From the NCBI RefSeq assembly GCF_014230085.1, contig NZ_JACHVB010000052.1, positions 123,660 through 187,659 on the forward strand: a DNA stretch of 64,000 nucleotides, written 5' to 3'. The DNA comes from Ruficoccus amylovorans (GTDB taxonomy: Bacteria > Verrucomicrobiota > Verrucomicrobiia > Opitutales > Cerasicoccaceae). A program made the position numbers and the translations under genes. A model generated the notes under the pieces. That model was given only the letters and a program-made list of their open reading frames with translations, did no database searches and was not told the origin of the DNA. Positions 33,959 through 43,401 of the stretch are shown piece by piece; the stretch's first letter is position 1, and every line of letters starts with the position of its first letter.

Positions 33959-35119
33959 ATGGCCATGTTATCGCAAAGCGCAGCCGCCACGCCGGCGGCA
34001 GGCAAAAAAAAGAAACTGACTTTTGCCGAAAAGCAGCGCTTGGCCAAGCAGCGGGCCTATGAAAAACAGGCTCGTCGAAAAAAGATCAAACTCGACGACC
34101 TGACGGTCTTCACCCAGCAGCTCTCGTCCATGCTTGAGGCTGGCCTGCCACTGGTCTCGGCACTGGAAGCCCTCCAGGAGCAGACTGAGAACCCGATATT
34201 CCGCATCATCATCCGCGAGGTGCGCAACGACATCTCCAGTGGCACCTCCTTCTCCGACGCGGTGCGCAAGTTCCCCCGCGCCTTCCCCAACCTCTTTGTC
34301 AGCATGGTCGAGGCCGGTGAAGCCTCCGGTGCCCTCTCCGACATTCTGGCCAAGGTGGCCGTCTATTTCGAAGACAGCCTCGCCCTGCAAAAAAAGGTCA
34401 AAAGCGCCATGACCTATCCGGTCGCGGTGATCCTGCTCGCTGTTGGCCTGGTTTCGGTGCTGCTGATCAAGGTCATCCCGGTTTTCGCAGGCATGTTCAG
34501 CGAGTTCGGGGCCGAGCTGCCCAAGCCGACCCAGATGCTGATCGACCTGAGCGAGTTCCTGCAAAGCTATATCCTGCTCATCATCGGGGGGGGGGTCGCG
34601 CTGTTTTTCCTCTATAAAAAAGTCACCCAGACCCCGCGCGGTCGCGAGGCCCGCGACACCATCGTCGGCAAGCTCCCCATCATCGGGAACCTCAGTCGCA
34701 AGATCAACGTCTCACGCTTCTGCCGCACCTATGGCATCCTGCTGCGCAGCGGCGTGCCCATCCTGCGCGCCCTGGAAATCTGCTCAAGCGCCTCGGACAA
34801 CGTTTTTATTGAAAAGGCCTGTACGAACATCAGCCGCCACATCAGCCAGGGGGGGCAGCTTTCCGACATTGTGGCGCTCACCCCGTACTTCCCTCCCATG
34901 GTCAAGCACATGGCCCGGGCCGGTGAGCAGACCGGCAACGTGGACGGCATGATGAACAAGATCTCGGACTTCTACGACACCGAGGTTGAAAACATCGTCG
35001 AGTCGCTGACCTCGCTGATGGAGCCGATCCTGATCTGCGTGCTCGGCGTCATCATCGGGGGCATCGTCATGGCCATGTTCCTGCCCATCTTCCAGCTCTC
35101 CTCCGTCATCAAGGCGTAG
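33959..35119 (+). CDS. Type II secretion/type IV pilus inner-membrane platform protein (GspF/PilC family)
   Basis: The 386 residues hold two T2SSF domains: LDDLTVFTQQLSSMLEAGLPLVSALEAL (about 45-72) and VSRFCRTYGILLRSGVPILRALEIC (about 250-275). There are three hydrophobic membrane stretches (VILLAVGLVSVLLIKVIPVFAG, ILLIIGGGVALFFLY, ICVLGVIIGGIVMAMFLPIFQL). Such proteins are the inner-membrane core that contacts the ATPase and moves pseudopilins. There is no pilB, pilT or gspE next to it, so it is an orphan copy here. The N-terminus is Lys-rich (KKKKLTFAEKQRLAKQR). The ATG at 33959 is used; a second ATG follows two codons later. Confidence 0.9.
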   Translation: MAMLSQSAAATPAAGKKKKLTFAEKQRLAKQRAYEKQARRKKIKLDDLTVFTQQLSSMLEAGLPLVSALEALQEQTENPIFRIIIREVRNDISSGTSFSDAVRKFPRAFPNLFVSMVEAGEASGALSDILAKVAVYFEDSLALQKKVKSAMTYPVAVILLAVGLVSVLLIKVIPVFAGMFSEFGAELPKPTQMLIDLSEFLQSYILLIIGGGVALFFLYKKVTQTPRGREARDTIVGKLPIIGNLSRKINVSRFCRTYGILLRSGVPILRALEICSSASDNVFIEKACTNISRHISQGGQLSDIVALTPYFPPMVKHMARAGEQTGNVDGMMNKISDFYDTEVENIVESLTSLMEPILICVLGVIIGGIVMAMFLPIFQLSSVIKA

Positions 35120-35139
35120 AAACCGAACGGTTTTTATCT

Positions 35140-35348
35140 TAGTGTGCCGTGAGCTAAGTTCTTGATATAATTTTTGGGGGCTGTGCGCCCCCAAGCCCCG
35201 CAGCAGGCATAGCCTGCACTTTCGATGCTGCCGCATCGCGTCAGGGATTGTTGCTTTTAGCTTTGCTAAAAGCAACAATCCCTGAGGAGCATACAAACTG
35301 GGTTGCACCCCAAAAACTTATGCGAGTAACTTAACTCACGGGACATTA
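35140..35348. mobile_element. ~209 bp MITE with IS630-like ends and hairpin cargo
   Basis: The outer ~42 bp are inverted copies: left TAGTGTGCCGTGAGCTAAGT, right (complement) TAATGTCCCGTGAGTTAAGT, both followed by a TTTTTGGGG block. Ends are at TA dinucleotides. The left end resembles the IS630-type end at 62853-62883, sharing TAGTGT and AGCTAAGTTCTTG. Inside are three hairpins: GCAGGCATAGCCTGC (35203-35217), CGATGCTGCCGCATCG (35223-35238) and a 20 bp stem at 35242-35284, the same arrangement as at 28231 and 47639. No transposase is encoded. Confidence 0.75.
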
Positions 35349-35474
35349 GGGCCTGTTCAAAAAATACTGTAGCCACAGCATTTGAATGGCTAATTGTTAA
35401 TTGTTGGATGCGAAACGTAGAAAACAACAATTAGCCATTTAACTATTTTAGCCATTCGGTCTTTGAATAGCCCT
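35349..35474. repeat. Second palindromic repeat adjoining the MITE
   Basis: Outer ends AGGGCCTGTTCAAA (from 35348) and its imperfect complement TTTGAATAGCCCT enclose an inner inverted repeat, AATGGCTAATTGTT (35385-35398) with AACAATTAGCCATT. It is AT-richer than its surroundings. No gene is present. Confidence 0.6.
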
Positions 35475-35564
35475 CATGCAAATAAGCGTCCCGCTTCTTG
35501 GGTGGCATCGCTGGCCACCCGTTTTAACTGAACAAGACCATCGCCCGCCCAGCCATCCGGGCAC

Positions 35565-35594
35565 AAAAAAACCGGCACCGCATGGGCACCGGTT
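35565..35594 (-). terminator. Rho-independent terminator of rpmF
   Basis: On the minus strand AACCGGTGCC and GGTGCCGGTT form a stem with a short loop followed by TTTTT. It lies 20 bp after the rpmF stop. Confidence 0.88.
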
Positions 35595-35615
35595 TCCATA
35601 AAAAGCCGTTCGATC

Positions 35616-35795
35616 CTAGAGATCGACTTCGATGACCTGGCGGCCACGGTACATACCGTTGGCGGGATTGACGCGGTGCGGCAGATGGGCGGTGCCGTCG
35701 GTCGGGTCCTTGGCGAGCAAGGGGGCCTTGAAACGATTGGCGCCGCGGCGTTTCGCGCTGCGCATTTTGGACTGCTTACGTTTGGGTTGTGCCAT
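35616..35795 (-). CDS. rpmF: 50S ribosomal protein L32 (zinc-less form)
   Basis: A 59-residue basic protein that belongs to the large ribosomal subunit. It opens MAQPKRKQSKMRSAKRRGAN, the family pattern (MAVPKRKTSKSRRDKRRA), and ends PHRVNPANGMYRGRQVIEVDL, where HRV and Y-GR-VI are conserved. The four cysteines of zinc-binding L32 are replaced (LAKDPTDGT and NPANG), so this is a C-minus form that does not need zinc. The ATG is at 35793-35795, preceded by a purine-rich stretch (AACCCTTTCCTACG on the coding strand gives only a weak Shine-Dalgarno). It stands alone with its own terminator; plsX or fabD-type neighbours, common elsewhere, are absent. Confidence 0.93.
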   Translation of the reverse strand: MAQPKRKQSKMRSAKRRGANRFKAPLLAKDPTDGTAHLPHRVNPANGMYRGRQVIEVDL

Positions 35796-35870
35796 CGTAG
35801 GAAAGGGTTATTCGTGAAAAGTGGAGAAAATTGACCTCTCCCCCCTCCTGCGTCAAGCCTATATCGGTAT

Positions 35871-37292
35871 TTATTCTTCCCCTTTTTCCGGGGACGCAGG
35901 TGAGGAATTGTCCGGACCGGGGCCGGGCTGCCGGGGTTTGCGACCGACAAGGGTCGTATTGGCCAGCGCGGCCAGCCCGAAGCTCTGTAGCGACTGGCGA
36001 AGCATGCGCGTCGCCCCCCACACGGTGGAGTAGCGCGGGTCAGAATCGGGCTCCCGAATGCGCTTGAGCAGCAGCAGCGAGAGCAGGATCGCTGTCGGAC
36101 AGAGAACAAAGCCTATCCGGTAGATGAGCAACTCGGACCACCCCCGGTCCTGCCCCAGGTCGAGGATAACCCCCGCGATGATCGGGGCCGCCCCTGCCGC
36201 CACCGAGGTCGCGGCCAGGTTCAGGCTGATACCCGCTGTCTTCGCCTCCTGCGGGATGATCTTCAGCAGGAGGTTAAACGACCCCAGCAGGAACGCCGCC
36301 GCGGTCCCCCCACCCCAGAGCCACATCGGGTACAATATCCAGGAAGTCTCTGGAGTCAGTACCGCCCAGAGGTAGTTCTGCGTCTGCCACATGAGCAGCC
36401 CCAGCCCGATGGCCGGGACGCAGCCGCGCCGGTCGATGAACTTACCCCACAAGGGCATCGTTAGCGCGCCGGTCAGCGTCGAGAGAATGTTGAAGACCGC
36501 GAATTGCCCCGGGCTCAGGTGCAGTTGCTCATAGACAAAGACCGTACCGAACGGGCCGGTCATGTTGATCCAGAAGTTCACCCAGGCATTGAAGCCGATG
36601 AAAGCGATAAAACCGGGGTGCCGGAGTGCAACCCGAAGCTGCGACCACCACTGGCCCTGTACCAGCGGCTCGTGAGTGGAGTGGTCGTCGATGATCCGAT
36701 GCTGCATCAGCACAGAGCCGAAACGCATGCCCGCCCCGATGATGAGAATCGCCTGATAGGTCGCGACGCTATCGGGATACCGCCCCAGCAGCACCATGCT
36801 CACGATCAGGAACGCCAGCGTGACCAACGCGATGTAGCGGTTGCGCCGCCCGAAGTACACGCCCCGGATTTCCGGCGGCACCCACTGCCGAATCCAGGCC
36901 AGCCAGCCCAATCCCAGAAACGAGGCGCTCGCACTGGCCAGGATATAGAAAATCAGAAAAATCTGTCCGGCGGCGACCCGGTTATCATCCGGCAAAAAGG
37001 GCAAGACCGCCGCCAGCATGCCCCACAGCCCGACATTGAGCCACGACATGGCCAGCGTCATGTCGCGGGCGGTAAAGAAACGCGCCAGAAACGGCAAGAG
37101 CAGGATCTGGGAGGCATTGGCCCAGGCCGGGAGCGAAACGATCAGCCCGAACATCCCCGGTCGGATGCCGTAATGCAGGTTCAAAAGCGCGGAGATAATA
37201 AACCCCGCCGGCAGCGAAAGAATGGTCCAGGGCGTGGCGAGAACTCCATCCGCGATGCCATATCGCAGGTTGCTCCGGGTTTGCGCGTCCAT
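35871..37292 (-). CDS. Major facilitator superfamily transporter
   Basis: The 473 residues contain about twelve hydrophobic segments in two halves, beginning LRYGIADGVLATPWTILSLPAGFIISALL. The signature-like loop after helix 2 is weak. Loops in the second half contain LTMPLWGKFIDRRGCVPAIGLGLL, a typical MFS helix 8-9 motif. The C-terminal tail is Pro/Gly-rich (VGRKPRQPGPGPDNSSPASPEKGEE). The protein resembles Verrucomicrobia/Planctomycetes MFS proteins with a WIRQWVPPEIRGVYFGRRNR loop between helices 4 and 5. Substrate unknown. The ATG at 37292 (MDAQTRSNL) is preferred to an upstream codon at 37331. Confidence 0.82.
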   Translation of the reverse strand: MDAQTRSNLRYGIADGVLATPWTILSLPAGFIISALLNLHYGIRPGMFGLIVSLPAWANASQILLLPFLARFFTARDMTLAMSWLNVGLWGMLAAVLPFLPDDNRVAAGQIFLIFYILASASASFLGLGWLAWIRQWVPPEIRGVYFGRRNRYIALVTLAFLIVSMVLLGRYPDSVATYQAILIIGAGMRFGSVLMQHRIIDDHSTHEPLVQGQWWSQLRVALRHPGFIAFIGFNAWVNFWINMTGPFGTVFVYEQLHLSPGQFAVFNILSTLTGALTMPLWGKFIDRRGCVPAIGLGLLMWQTQNYLWAVLTPETSWILYPMWLWGGGTAAAFLLGSFNLLLKIIPQEAKTAGISLNLAATSVAAGAAPIIAGVILDLGQDRGWSELLIYRIGFVLCPTAILLSLLLLKRIREPDSDPRYSTVWGATRMLRQSLQSFGLAALANTTLVGRKPRQPGPGPDNSSPASPEKGEE

Positions 37293-37590
37293 ACCCCTAC
37301 CACGCAGACAATACCTGCCGCCCTCCTGCAAGATTAAAGGACTCTAAGAGCGGAAAAAATTGTCCCGAGTGGAAAATGGCCGGTATTTTTGGAGAACTGT
37401 AAGAATAGGTTAACCATCACCCTCTGCGAAAAAAACGCCCACACGACCGGCAGACGAAAGCTTCTTCGCTCGAAGATTGCCGCCGCCCGTGAACTATCCA
37501 AGCTGGCAAGGGTGCGCCATTCCGGAATTACCTCAGCGGGAACCGGAAGCGTAAACCACATGTCCACCGCCCGGTAAGCCTGATTTTTCA
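37293..37590. other. Divergent intergenic region, no gene
   Basis: 298 bp between the divergent MFS and YdjM-like genes. Short open frames exist on both strands but show no family resemblance and no good ribosome-binding site. It must hold the promoters of both genes; none stands out. Confidence 0.5.
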
Positions 37591-38646
37591 ATGGATTCCC
37601 TCACTCAGATCGTCTTGGCCTCGTCTCTCACGGCTGCCATCGCCCCGGCCAGGAACCGTCGCTCCGCCCTGCTGGCGGGCGCACTGCTGGGCACGCTGCC
37701 CGACCTGGACAGCATCCCGCTGCTCCTGACCACGGACAACCCCGTCACCCTCATGACCTCCCACCGGGGCTTCACGCATTCGCTGTTCATCCTGCCGCTC
37801 TTGGGCTGGCTCATCTGGTGGCTGTGCAAACTGCGGGGGCACCGCATCAAGGCGGCCCCGACGCGCTGGTTCTGGGCCATTCAGGCCGCCCTGCTGACGC
37901 ACCCGCTGATCGACGCCTGCACTGTTTACGGCACGCAACTGCTGTGGCCCTTCACGCCTCCCCCGATCATGTGGGCCAGCCTGTTCATCATCGACCCGCT
38001 CTACACGATCTGGCTGTTGCTCGGCTGCGTGGTGGCGCTCATCGCCGGAGCCCGCCCCATCGCCCAGAAGGCGCTGATCGCGGGACTGGTTCTCAGCTCT
38101 GCCTACCTGGTGTGGGCCTTCGCCGCCAAGGCCCAGGCCGACCACAACGCCCGCGAGGAGCTGGCCCGGCTCGGTTATGCCGACGCTCCTTACTTCTCCG
38201 TCCCCACGCCCCTGAACACTCTCCTTTGGCGCTCAGTCGCCCTGACCGAAGACGGCTTCCTCGAAGCCGAACGCTCCCTCCTGGCCGACGAGGGGCCGAC
38301 CCGCTTCCGCCGCTATTCCTCGGACACGGCGGCACTGGACACGGTGCAGGACTTCCCCAACGTCCAACGGCTCCTGTGGTTCTCCAACGGCTTCATCAAG
38401 GCCCACATCCTCGACCACGCCCCCGACGGCGGACAATGGCTCGTCCTGAGCGATCTGCGCATGGGGGCCGAGCCTTCCTACGCGTTCAACTTTGCCGTCG
38501 CCGAACGAGACGGCCCGGACTCGCCCTGGAAGGAAATCCAGCCCCGCATGCTCCCCCGCGAAGCCCGTGGTGACCGCTGGTCTCTGAGCCTGATCTGGGA
38601 CCGCATCCGCCACTCCCCCGCCTCCTCTGCCACCTTCGCCCAATAA
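37591..38646 (+). CDS. YdjM/DUF457-type inner-membrane metal-dependent hydrolase
   Basis: A 351-residue membrane protein with the family landmarks: MDSLTQIVLASSLTAAI at the start, GTLPDLDSIPLLL, SHRGFTHSLFILPLLGWL (metal-binding HRGxTHS) and ALLTHPLIDACTVYGTQLLWPF. About five hydrophobic segments occupy residues 1-190. The C-terminal 160 residues are soluble. Family members are linked to phosphoric-ester metabolism or DNA-damage response, but the reaction is unknown. It stands alone, convergent with the protease gene. Confidence 0.88.
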   Translation: MDSLTQIVLASSLTAAIAPARNRRSALLAGALLGTLPDLDSIPLLLTTDNPVTLMTSHRGFTHSLFILPLLGWLIWWLCKLRGHRIKAAPTRWFWAIQAALLTHPLIDACTVYGTQLLWPFTPPPIMWASLFIIDPLYTIWLLLGCVVALIAGARPIAQKALIAGLVLSSAYLVWAFAAKAQADHNAREELARLGYADAPYFSVPTPLNTLLWRSVALTEDGFLEAERSLLADEGPTRFRRYSSDTAALDTVQDFPNVQRLLWFSNGFIKAHILDHAPDGGQWLVLSDLRMGAEPSYAFNFAVAERDGPDSPWKEIQPRMLPREARGDRWSLSLIWDRIRHSPASSATFAQ

Positions 38647-38661
38647 AGAATAAGAATTATT

Positions 38662-38740
38662 AACCGCAAAGACACAGAGGCGCAAAGGAGGAGAAAATAG
38701 AGTCGAGCCCCACCCTTTGCGCCTCTGTGTCTTTGCGGTT
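38662..38740. repeat. Short inverted repeat with 27 bp perfect arms
   Basis: Arms 38662-38688 and 38714-38740 are perfect inverted copies (AACCGCAAAGACACAGAGGC plus GCAAAGG), separated by 25 bp. The arm is a hybrid between those at 9464 (AAAGACGC) and 22509 (CACAGAGG). It lies in a convergent gap and could work as a bidirectional terminator. Confidence 0.85.
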
Positions 38741-38839
38741 CATATAAAAAAAACGTCCGCTTCCCCCTGAAGGGAGAACCAACGACTCTGGCGCTCCATA
38801 AAAACCGGCGATTCGCGTTCTCCTCTCCCCTTCCCTCAT

Positions 38840-38873
38840 CTTCGCGCTTCCTTCGCGTCTCTTCGCGGGCAAT
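38840..38873 (+). repeat. CTTCGCG-type short repeat
   Basis: Units CTTCGCGCTTC, CTTCGCGTCT, CTTCGCGGGC. Related to 28461-28494 and 23529-23552. Confidence 0.5.
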
Positions 38874-38900
38874 CTCTTATCCCAGCTTGAAACAACGCTC

Positions 38901-39773
38901 CTACTCGGCTTCCAGGCCGGTGATTTCGAGAATCTTGTGGCGGTACGGGGCGAGGTTGACGGCGAGCGTGAGGTTGCCGAAGACACCGGAGCCGATCTGG
39001 AGCGTACCCTTGCCGGATTTCTCGACGCCGGGCTGGCCGGGATAAAGCTTGGTCACGGTCGCGATGATACCGGCCAGCTTCCAGCCGTCCTCGTCTTCGA
39101 CAAAAACCGCTCCTCCCGAATCGTGCGAAACGGCCTGCGCCTCGTAGGGAGTACGTATGGACGGGTCTTCCGTGAAATCGGTCACAATCAGCGCTCCCAG
39201 CTTCGGGTGCTCGGTGAGCCCGGAAATGCGGTTTGTGCCCCAGCTTTTCGCACTGGCAGGGTGCGAAAGGATACCGGCGGCGTCAGCCTGCTCACGGCTC
39301 GGGACCTCGGTCCAGGTCCACGGCTCAGTCGCGCGGTTCACCTGCCAGTAGGTCACTTGGTCCGCGCAATCACGCCCCACCCCGACCATGACGACCAGTT
39401 GCCCGCGCTTGGGCGTGCTGCTGGTAATCGGCAAGGCGGGCATATCCGGCCACTCGGAGAGCCGAAACAGGCGCAGCTCGGCGTTGGGAAATTTATAGTC
39501 GCTGGCACCGTCCCAGGGGTAAACCGTATCCTCGATGCGAACATCGCGCGCGGGCAGATGCCGGGCTGTTAGCACCCAACCATTGCCGAGGTAAACCCCC
39601 GTCGCTCCTCCAACAAAGCCCACATACGCGAAACCGGGGTCAGCCGGTTCGCCATTCTCGCCCGTGGGGCAGTTGCGGTTGCCGCCCGGGTTGCCGCAGT
39701 TGACCAACCCTGCCGCCGGCAGCACTGCCGACAGCCACAGGAGCAGACACCAAACCGCAGCACGCACATACAT
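38901..39773 (-). CDS. Exported trypsin-like (S1) serine protease
   Basis: After a signal peptide (VWCLLLWLSAVLPAAG) the S1 fold is recognisable: the His motif GWVLTARHL, the serine motif SHDSGGAVFVEDEDGWKLAGII (DSGG), and a preceding GDSGG-equivalent with His for Gly. The Asp motif usually DIALLRL corresponds to NAELRLFRL, with Glu in place of the catalytic Asp. Two cysteines near the N-terminus (NCGNPGGNRNC) may form a disulphide. The ATG at 39773 is used; the open frame extends to a TTG at 39809. It may cleave targets in the periplasm or outside the cell. Activity is uncertain because of the Glu. Confidence 0.78.
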   Translation of the reverse strand: MYVRAAVWCLLLWLSAVLPAAGLVNCGNPGGNRNCPTGENGEPADPGFAYVGFVGGATGVYLGNGWVLTARHLPARDVRIEDTVYPWDGASDYKFPNAELRLFRLSEWPDMPALPITSSTPKRGQLVVMVGVGRDCADQVTYWQVNRATEPWTWTEVPSREQADAAGILSHPASAKSWGTNRISGLTEHPKLGALIVTDFTEDPSIRTPYEAQAVSHDSGGAVFVEDEDGWKLAGIIATVTKLYPGQPGVEKSGKGTLQIGSGVFGNLTLAVNLAPYRHKILEITGLEAE

Positions 39774-39930
39774 TCGGCGCAGATAAAGCGAAAGAGACGA
39801 TCTGCGCAAATCATTAGTGAAGGTTTTACGCAGAAAAAGCCAGGCTTAAGCCCTATGCCTTTAGCGCGTGTTCGGCCCTATCAGAGCGATGCCGCGTGCG
39901 CATCATTTCCACCCCGCCTCCGAACAGCGA

Positions 39931-41241
<1,311 letters not shown>

Positions 41242-41330
41242 GGATAAAAAGAGCCTGCGGAATCAGGCGTTATTCCGATGTTTTAGGGAAAGCCCCTGGC
41301 TGTGCAACTGCAATAACGCAGTCCGGACGC

Positions 41331-41924
41331 TTACTGGGCGGGCTTGCTTTCGATCACCTTGTCCACAATCCCGTAGTCGCAGGCTTCCTGCGCGGTCATG
41401 TAGAAGTCACGGTCGGAGTCCTGATTGATCTTATCCTCGGTCTGGCCGGTGTGCTTGGACAGCACGCCGTTGATCGTCTGCCGCCAGCGCAGGATTTCCT
41501 TCGCGGCGATGGAGATGTCAGAGGTCTGACCAGTGGCTCCGCCCGTGGGCTGGTGAATCATCACGCGGCTGTTGGGCAGGGCGTAGCGCTTGCCCTTGGT
41601 GCCGGCGGCCAGCAGGACGGTGCCCATGCTGGCGGCCATGCCCACGCAGTACGTGACCACGTCGCAGTGCAGGAAGTTCATCGTGTCGTAGATGGCCATT
41701 CCCGCCGTGACGCTGCCGCCGGGCGAGTTGATGTAGATGTGGATGTCCTTTTTGGGGTCATCCATCTGCAAGAACAGAAGCTGCGCGACCACGGCGTTGG
41801 CCACCTCGTCGTAAATCGGCGTGCCGATAAAGACGATGCGGTCCCGCAGCAGGCGGCTGTAGATGTCGTCGCGGCGCTCAGTACGTCCGTCGCGCTCGGT
41901 GATGAAAGGGATGATGTAGCTCAC
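41331..41924 (-). CDS. clpP: ATP-dependent Clp protease proteolytic subunit ClpP
   Basis: A 197-residue serine peptidase forming the tetradecameric chamber. Catalytic Ser99 is in GMAASMG, His124 in MIHQPTGG, and the Asp is at about 171 (NQDSDRDFY). The oligomerisation and hydrophobic-binding features ([19 protein letters not shown]) are intact. The start is a GTG at 41922-41924 giving [17 protein letters not shown], with a short propeptide. It lies between tig and clpX in the usual order, 30 bp after tig. Confidence 0.96.
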   Translation of the reverse strand: MSYIIPFITERDGRTERRDDIYSRLLRDRIVFIGTPIYDEVANAVVAQLLFLQMDDPKKDIHIYINSPGGSVTAGMAIYDTMNFLHCDVVTYCVGMAASMGTVLLAAGTKGKRYALPNSRVMIHQPTGGATGQTSDISIAAKEILRWRQTINGVLSKHTGQTEDKINQDSDRDFYMTAQEACDYGIVDKVIESKPAQ

Positions 41925-41954
41925 AGGTTATCTTCGGTGCTGGCCCGGAACGGC

Positions 41955-43298
41955 TCAGTGCGAATGCGAGTGCGAGTGAGCCTCTTCCGGTTCCGTTTCG
42001 GTAACGGTAGCCTCCTTGACCAGGAAATCAAGCGCCTTGTTAATAAGGATGTTCCGCTGCATCTCGACGACGCGCTGGCGATCCTTCTGGAGCTCCTTGA
42101 CGAGTTCCTCGGGCTTCATGCGCTGGGACATGGCTTCCATGTAAATGGCGCGGTTGAGGTCTTCGTTCTCGACCTTGAGCTCTTCCTTCTTGGCCACTTC
42201 GGTCAGCAGGAGCTGGGCCTTGACGCGGGCGCGGGCGGCATCGCTGGCACCGTTGAAGAGCTCTTCCTTGCGCTCCTCGAACTGCTCCTGGGTCGCTCCC
42301 TGGGCCATGCTGCGCTGCATGAAGTCGCGCAGGAGGCTCTGGGTTTCGCCCTCGATCAGGCTTTCGGGCAGCGGGAAGTCCACCTTCTCGGCCAGCTTGG
42401 CAGCGGCCTGCTCGCGCTTCTGCTGCTCGGCGGACTGCTCCTTCTGCGACTTGATGTCGTCGCGGATGCGGTTGTTAAATTCTTCTTCGGTCTCGACCTG
42501 GAAGGTCTTCAGAAACTCTTCGTTGATCTCGGGGAGGACCTTTTCGCGAACTTCGTGCACCTCGATGTGGTAGGTGACGGTCTTGCCCTTGAGGGCTTCC
42601 AGCTCGTAATCCTCGGGGAAGGTCTCGTCGGCGTCCTTCACGTCACCGGCCTTCATGCCGACAACGCCTTCGACCACGGCCTTGACGCCGGGGCCCTGCT
42701 CAGAACCGGCTTCTTCCCAGGTGTTCTTCTGGGTGCCGAAGATCGGCTGCTCGGGCAGGAGGTCGGCCACCAGTTCGTCGCCGATCTTGCCTTCGTAGGA
42801 GACCTTGACGTAGTCGCCCTTCTTGGCGGGCTGCTCGACGACGTTGTACTCGGCGCGCTGGTTGAGCAGGTGCTCGCGGGCGTGCTCCAGCTCATGGTCG
42901 GTGACGTCGGACTTGGGCACGCTCAGTTCGAGGCCCTTGTACTCGGGCAGTTCGAACTCGGGCTTGATGTCGAAAGTGAACTTCAGCTCGGTGTCGGCCT
43001 CGTCGGAAAACTCGGGGTCGGCCAGCTCGACCAGGCTCAGCACAGTGAAACCGGCCTCGTCGATAGCCTTCTGGTAGGCTTCGCTGACGAGCTTCTGGCG
43101 AACTTCCTTCTGGATCTCCTTGCCATAGCGTTTTTTCACCATGTCCTTGGGAGCCTTCCCGGGACGGAACCCGGGCAGACGCGCCTGTTTGGCGAAGTCG
43201 CCCAGGAGGCTGACTTCTTTTTCGGCGATTTCGTCACGGGTGACGGTAACCGTTACGAGCTTGCGGGTGTCGTTGATATCTGCGACTTGTATATTCAC
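41955..43298 (-). CDS. tig: Trigger factor (ribosome-associated chaperone)
   Basis: Trigger factor binds at the ribosome exit and folds nascent chains. The N-terminal ribosome-binding loop is LPGFRPGKAPKDMVKKRYG (about 39-57, the GFRxGKxP signature). The PPIase domain follows (about 155-250, KGDYVKVSYEGKIGDELVADL), and the C-terminal helical arms occupy 260-430. The start is a GTG at 43296-43298. The C-terminus ends EEAHSHSHSH, a His-rich tail that could bind metal ions, as SlyD-type PPIases do. The 447 residues are full length. It is the first gene of tig-clpP-clpX. Confidence 0.95.
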   Translation of the reverse strand: MNIQVADINDTRKLVTVTVTRDEIAEKEVSLLGDFAKQARLPGFRPGKAPKDMVKKRYGKEIQKEVRQKLVSEAYQKAIDEAGFTVLSLVELADPEFSDEADTELKFTFDIKPEFELPEYKGLELSVPKSDVTDHELEHAREHLLNQRAEYNVVEQPAKKGDYVKVSYEGKIGDELVADLLPEQPIFGTQKNTWEEAGSEQGPGVKAVVEGVVGMKAGDVKDADETFPEDYELEALKGKTVTYHIEVHEVREKVLPEINEEFLKTFQVETEEEFNNRIRDDIKSQKEQSAEQQKREQAAAKLAEKVDFPLPESLIEGETQSLLRDFMQRSMAQGATQEQFEERKEELFNGASDAARARVKAQLLLTEVAKKEELKVENEDLNRAIYMEAMSQRMKPEELVKELQKDRQRVVEMQRNILINKALDFLVKEATVTETEPEEAHSHSHSH

Positions 43299-43401
43299 GG
43301 GAATTGCGGATCGTTGAGAAAAAGATTCCGCATCTTGTCCGCCTTTGCCGCCGGGTCAAGGCCGGAGTCACATCCACCGGCTGTCAATTTTCACCCTCCC
43401 C

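Noticed and set aside
37334..37591. 85-codon frame between the MFS and YdjM-like genes
   Set aside because: It occupies the shared promoter region, has no similarity I know, and lacks a ribosome-binding site.
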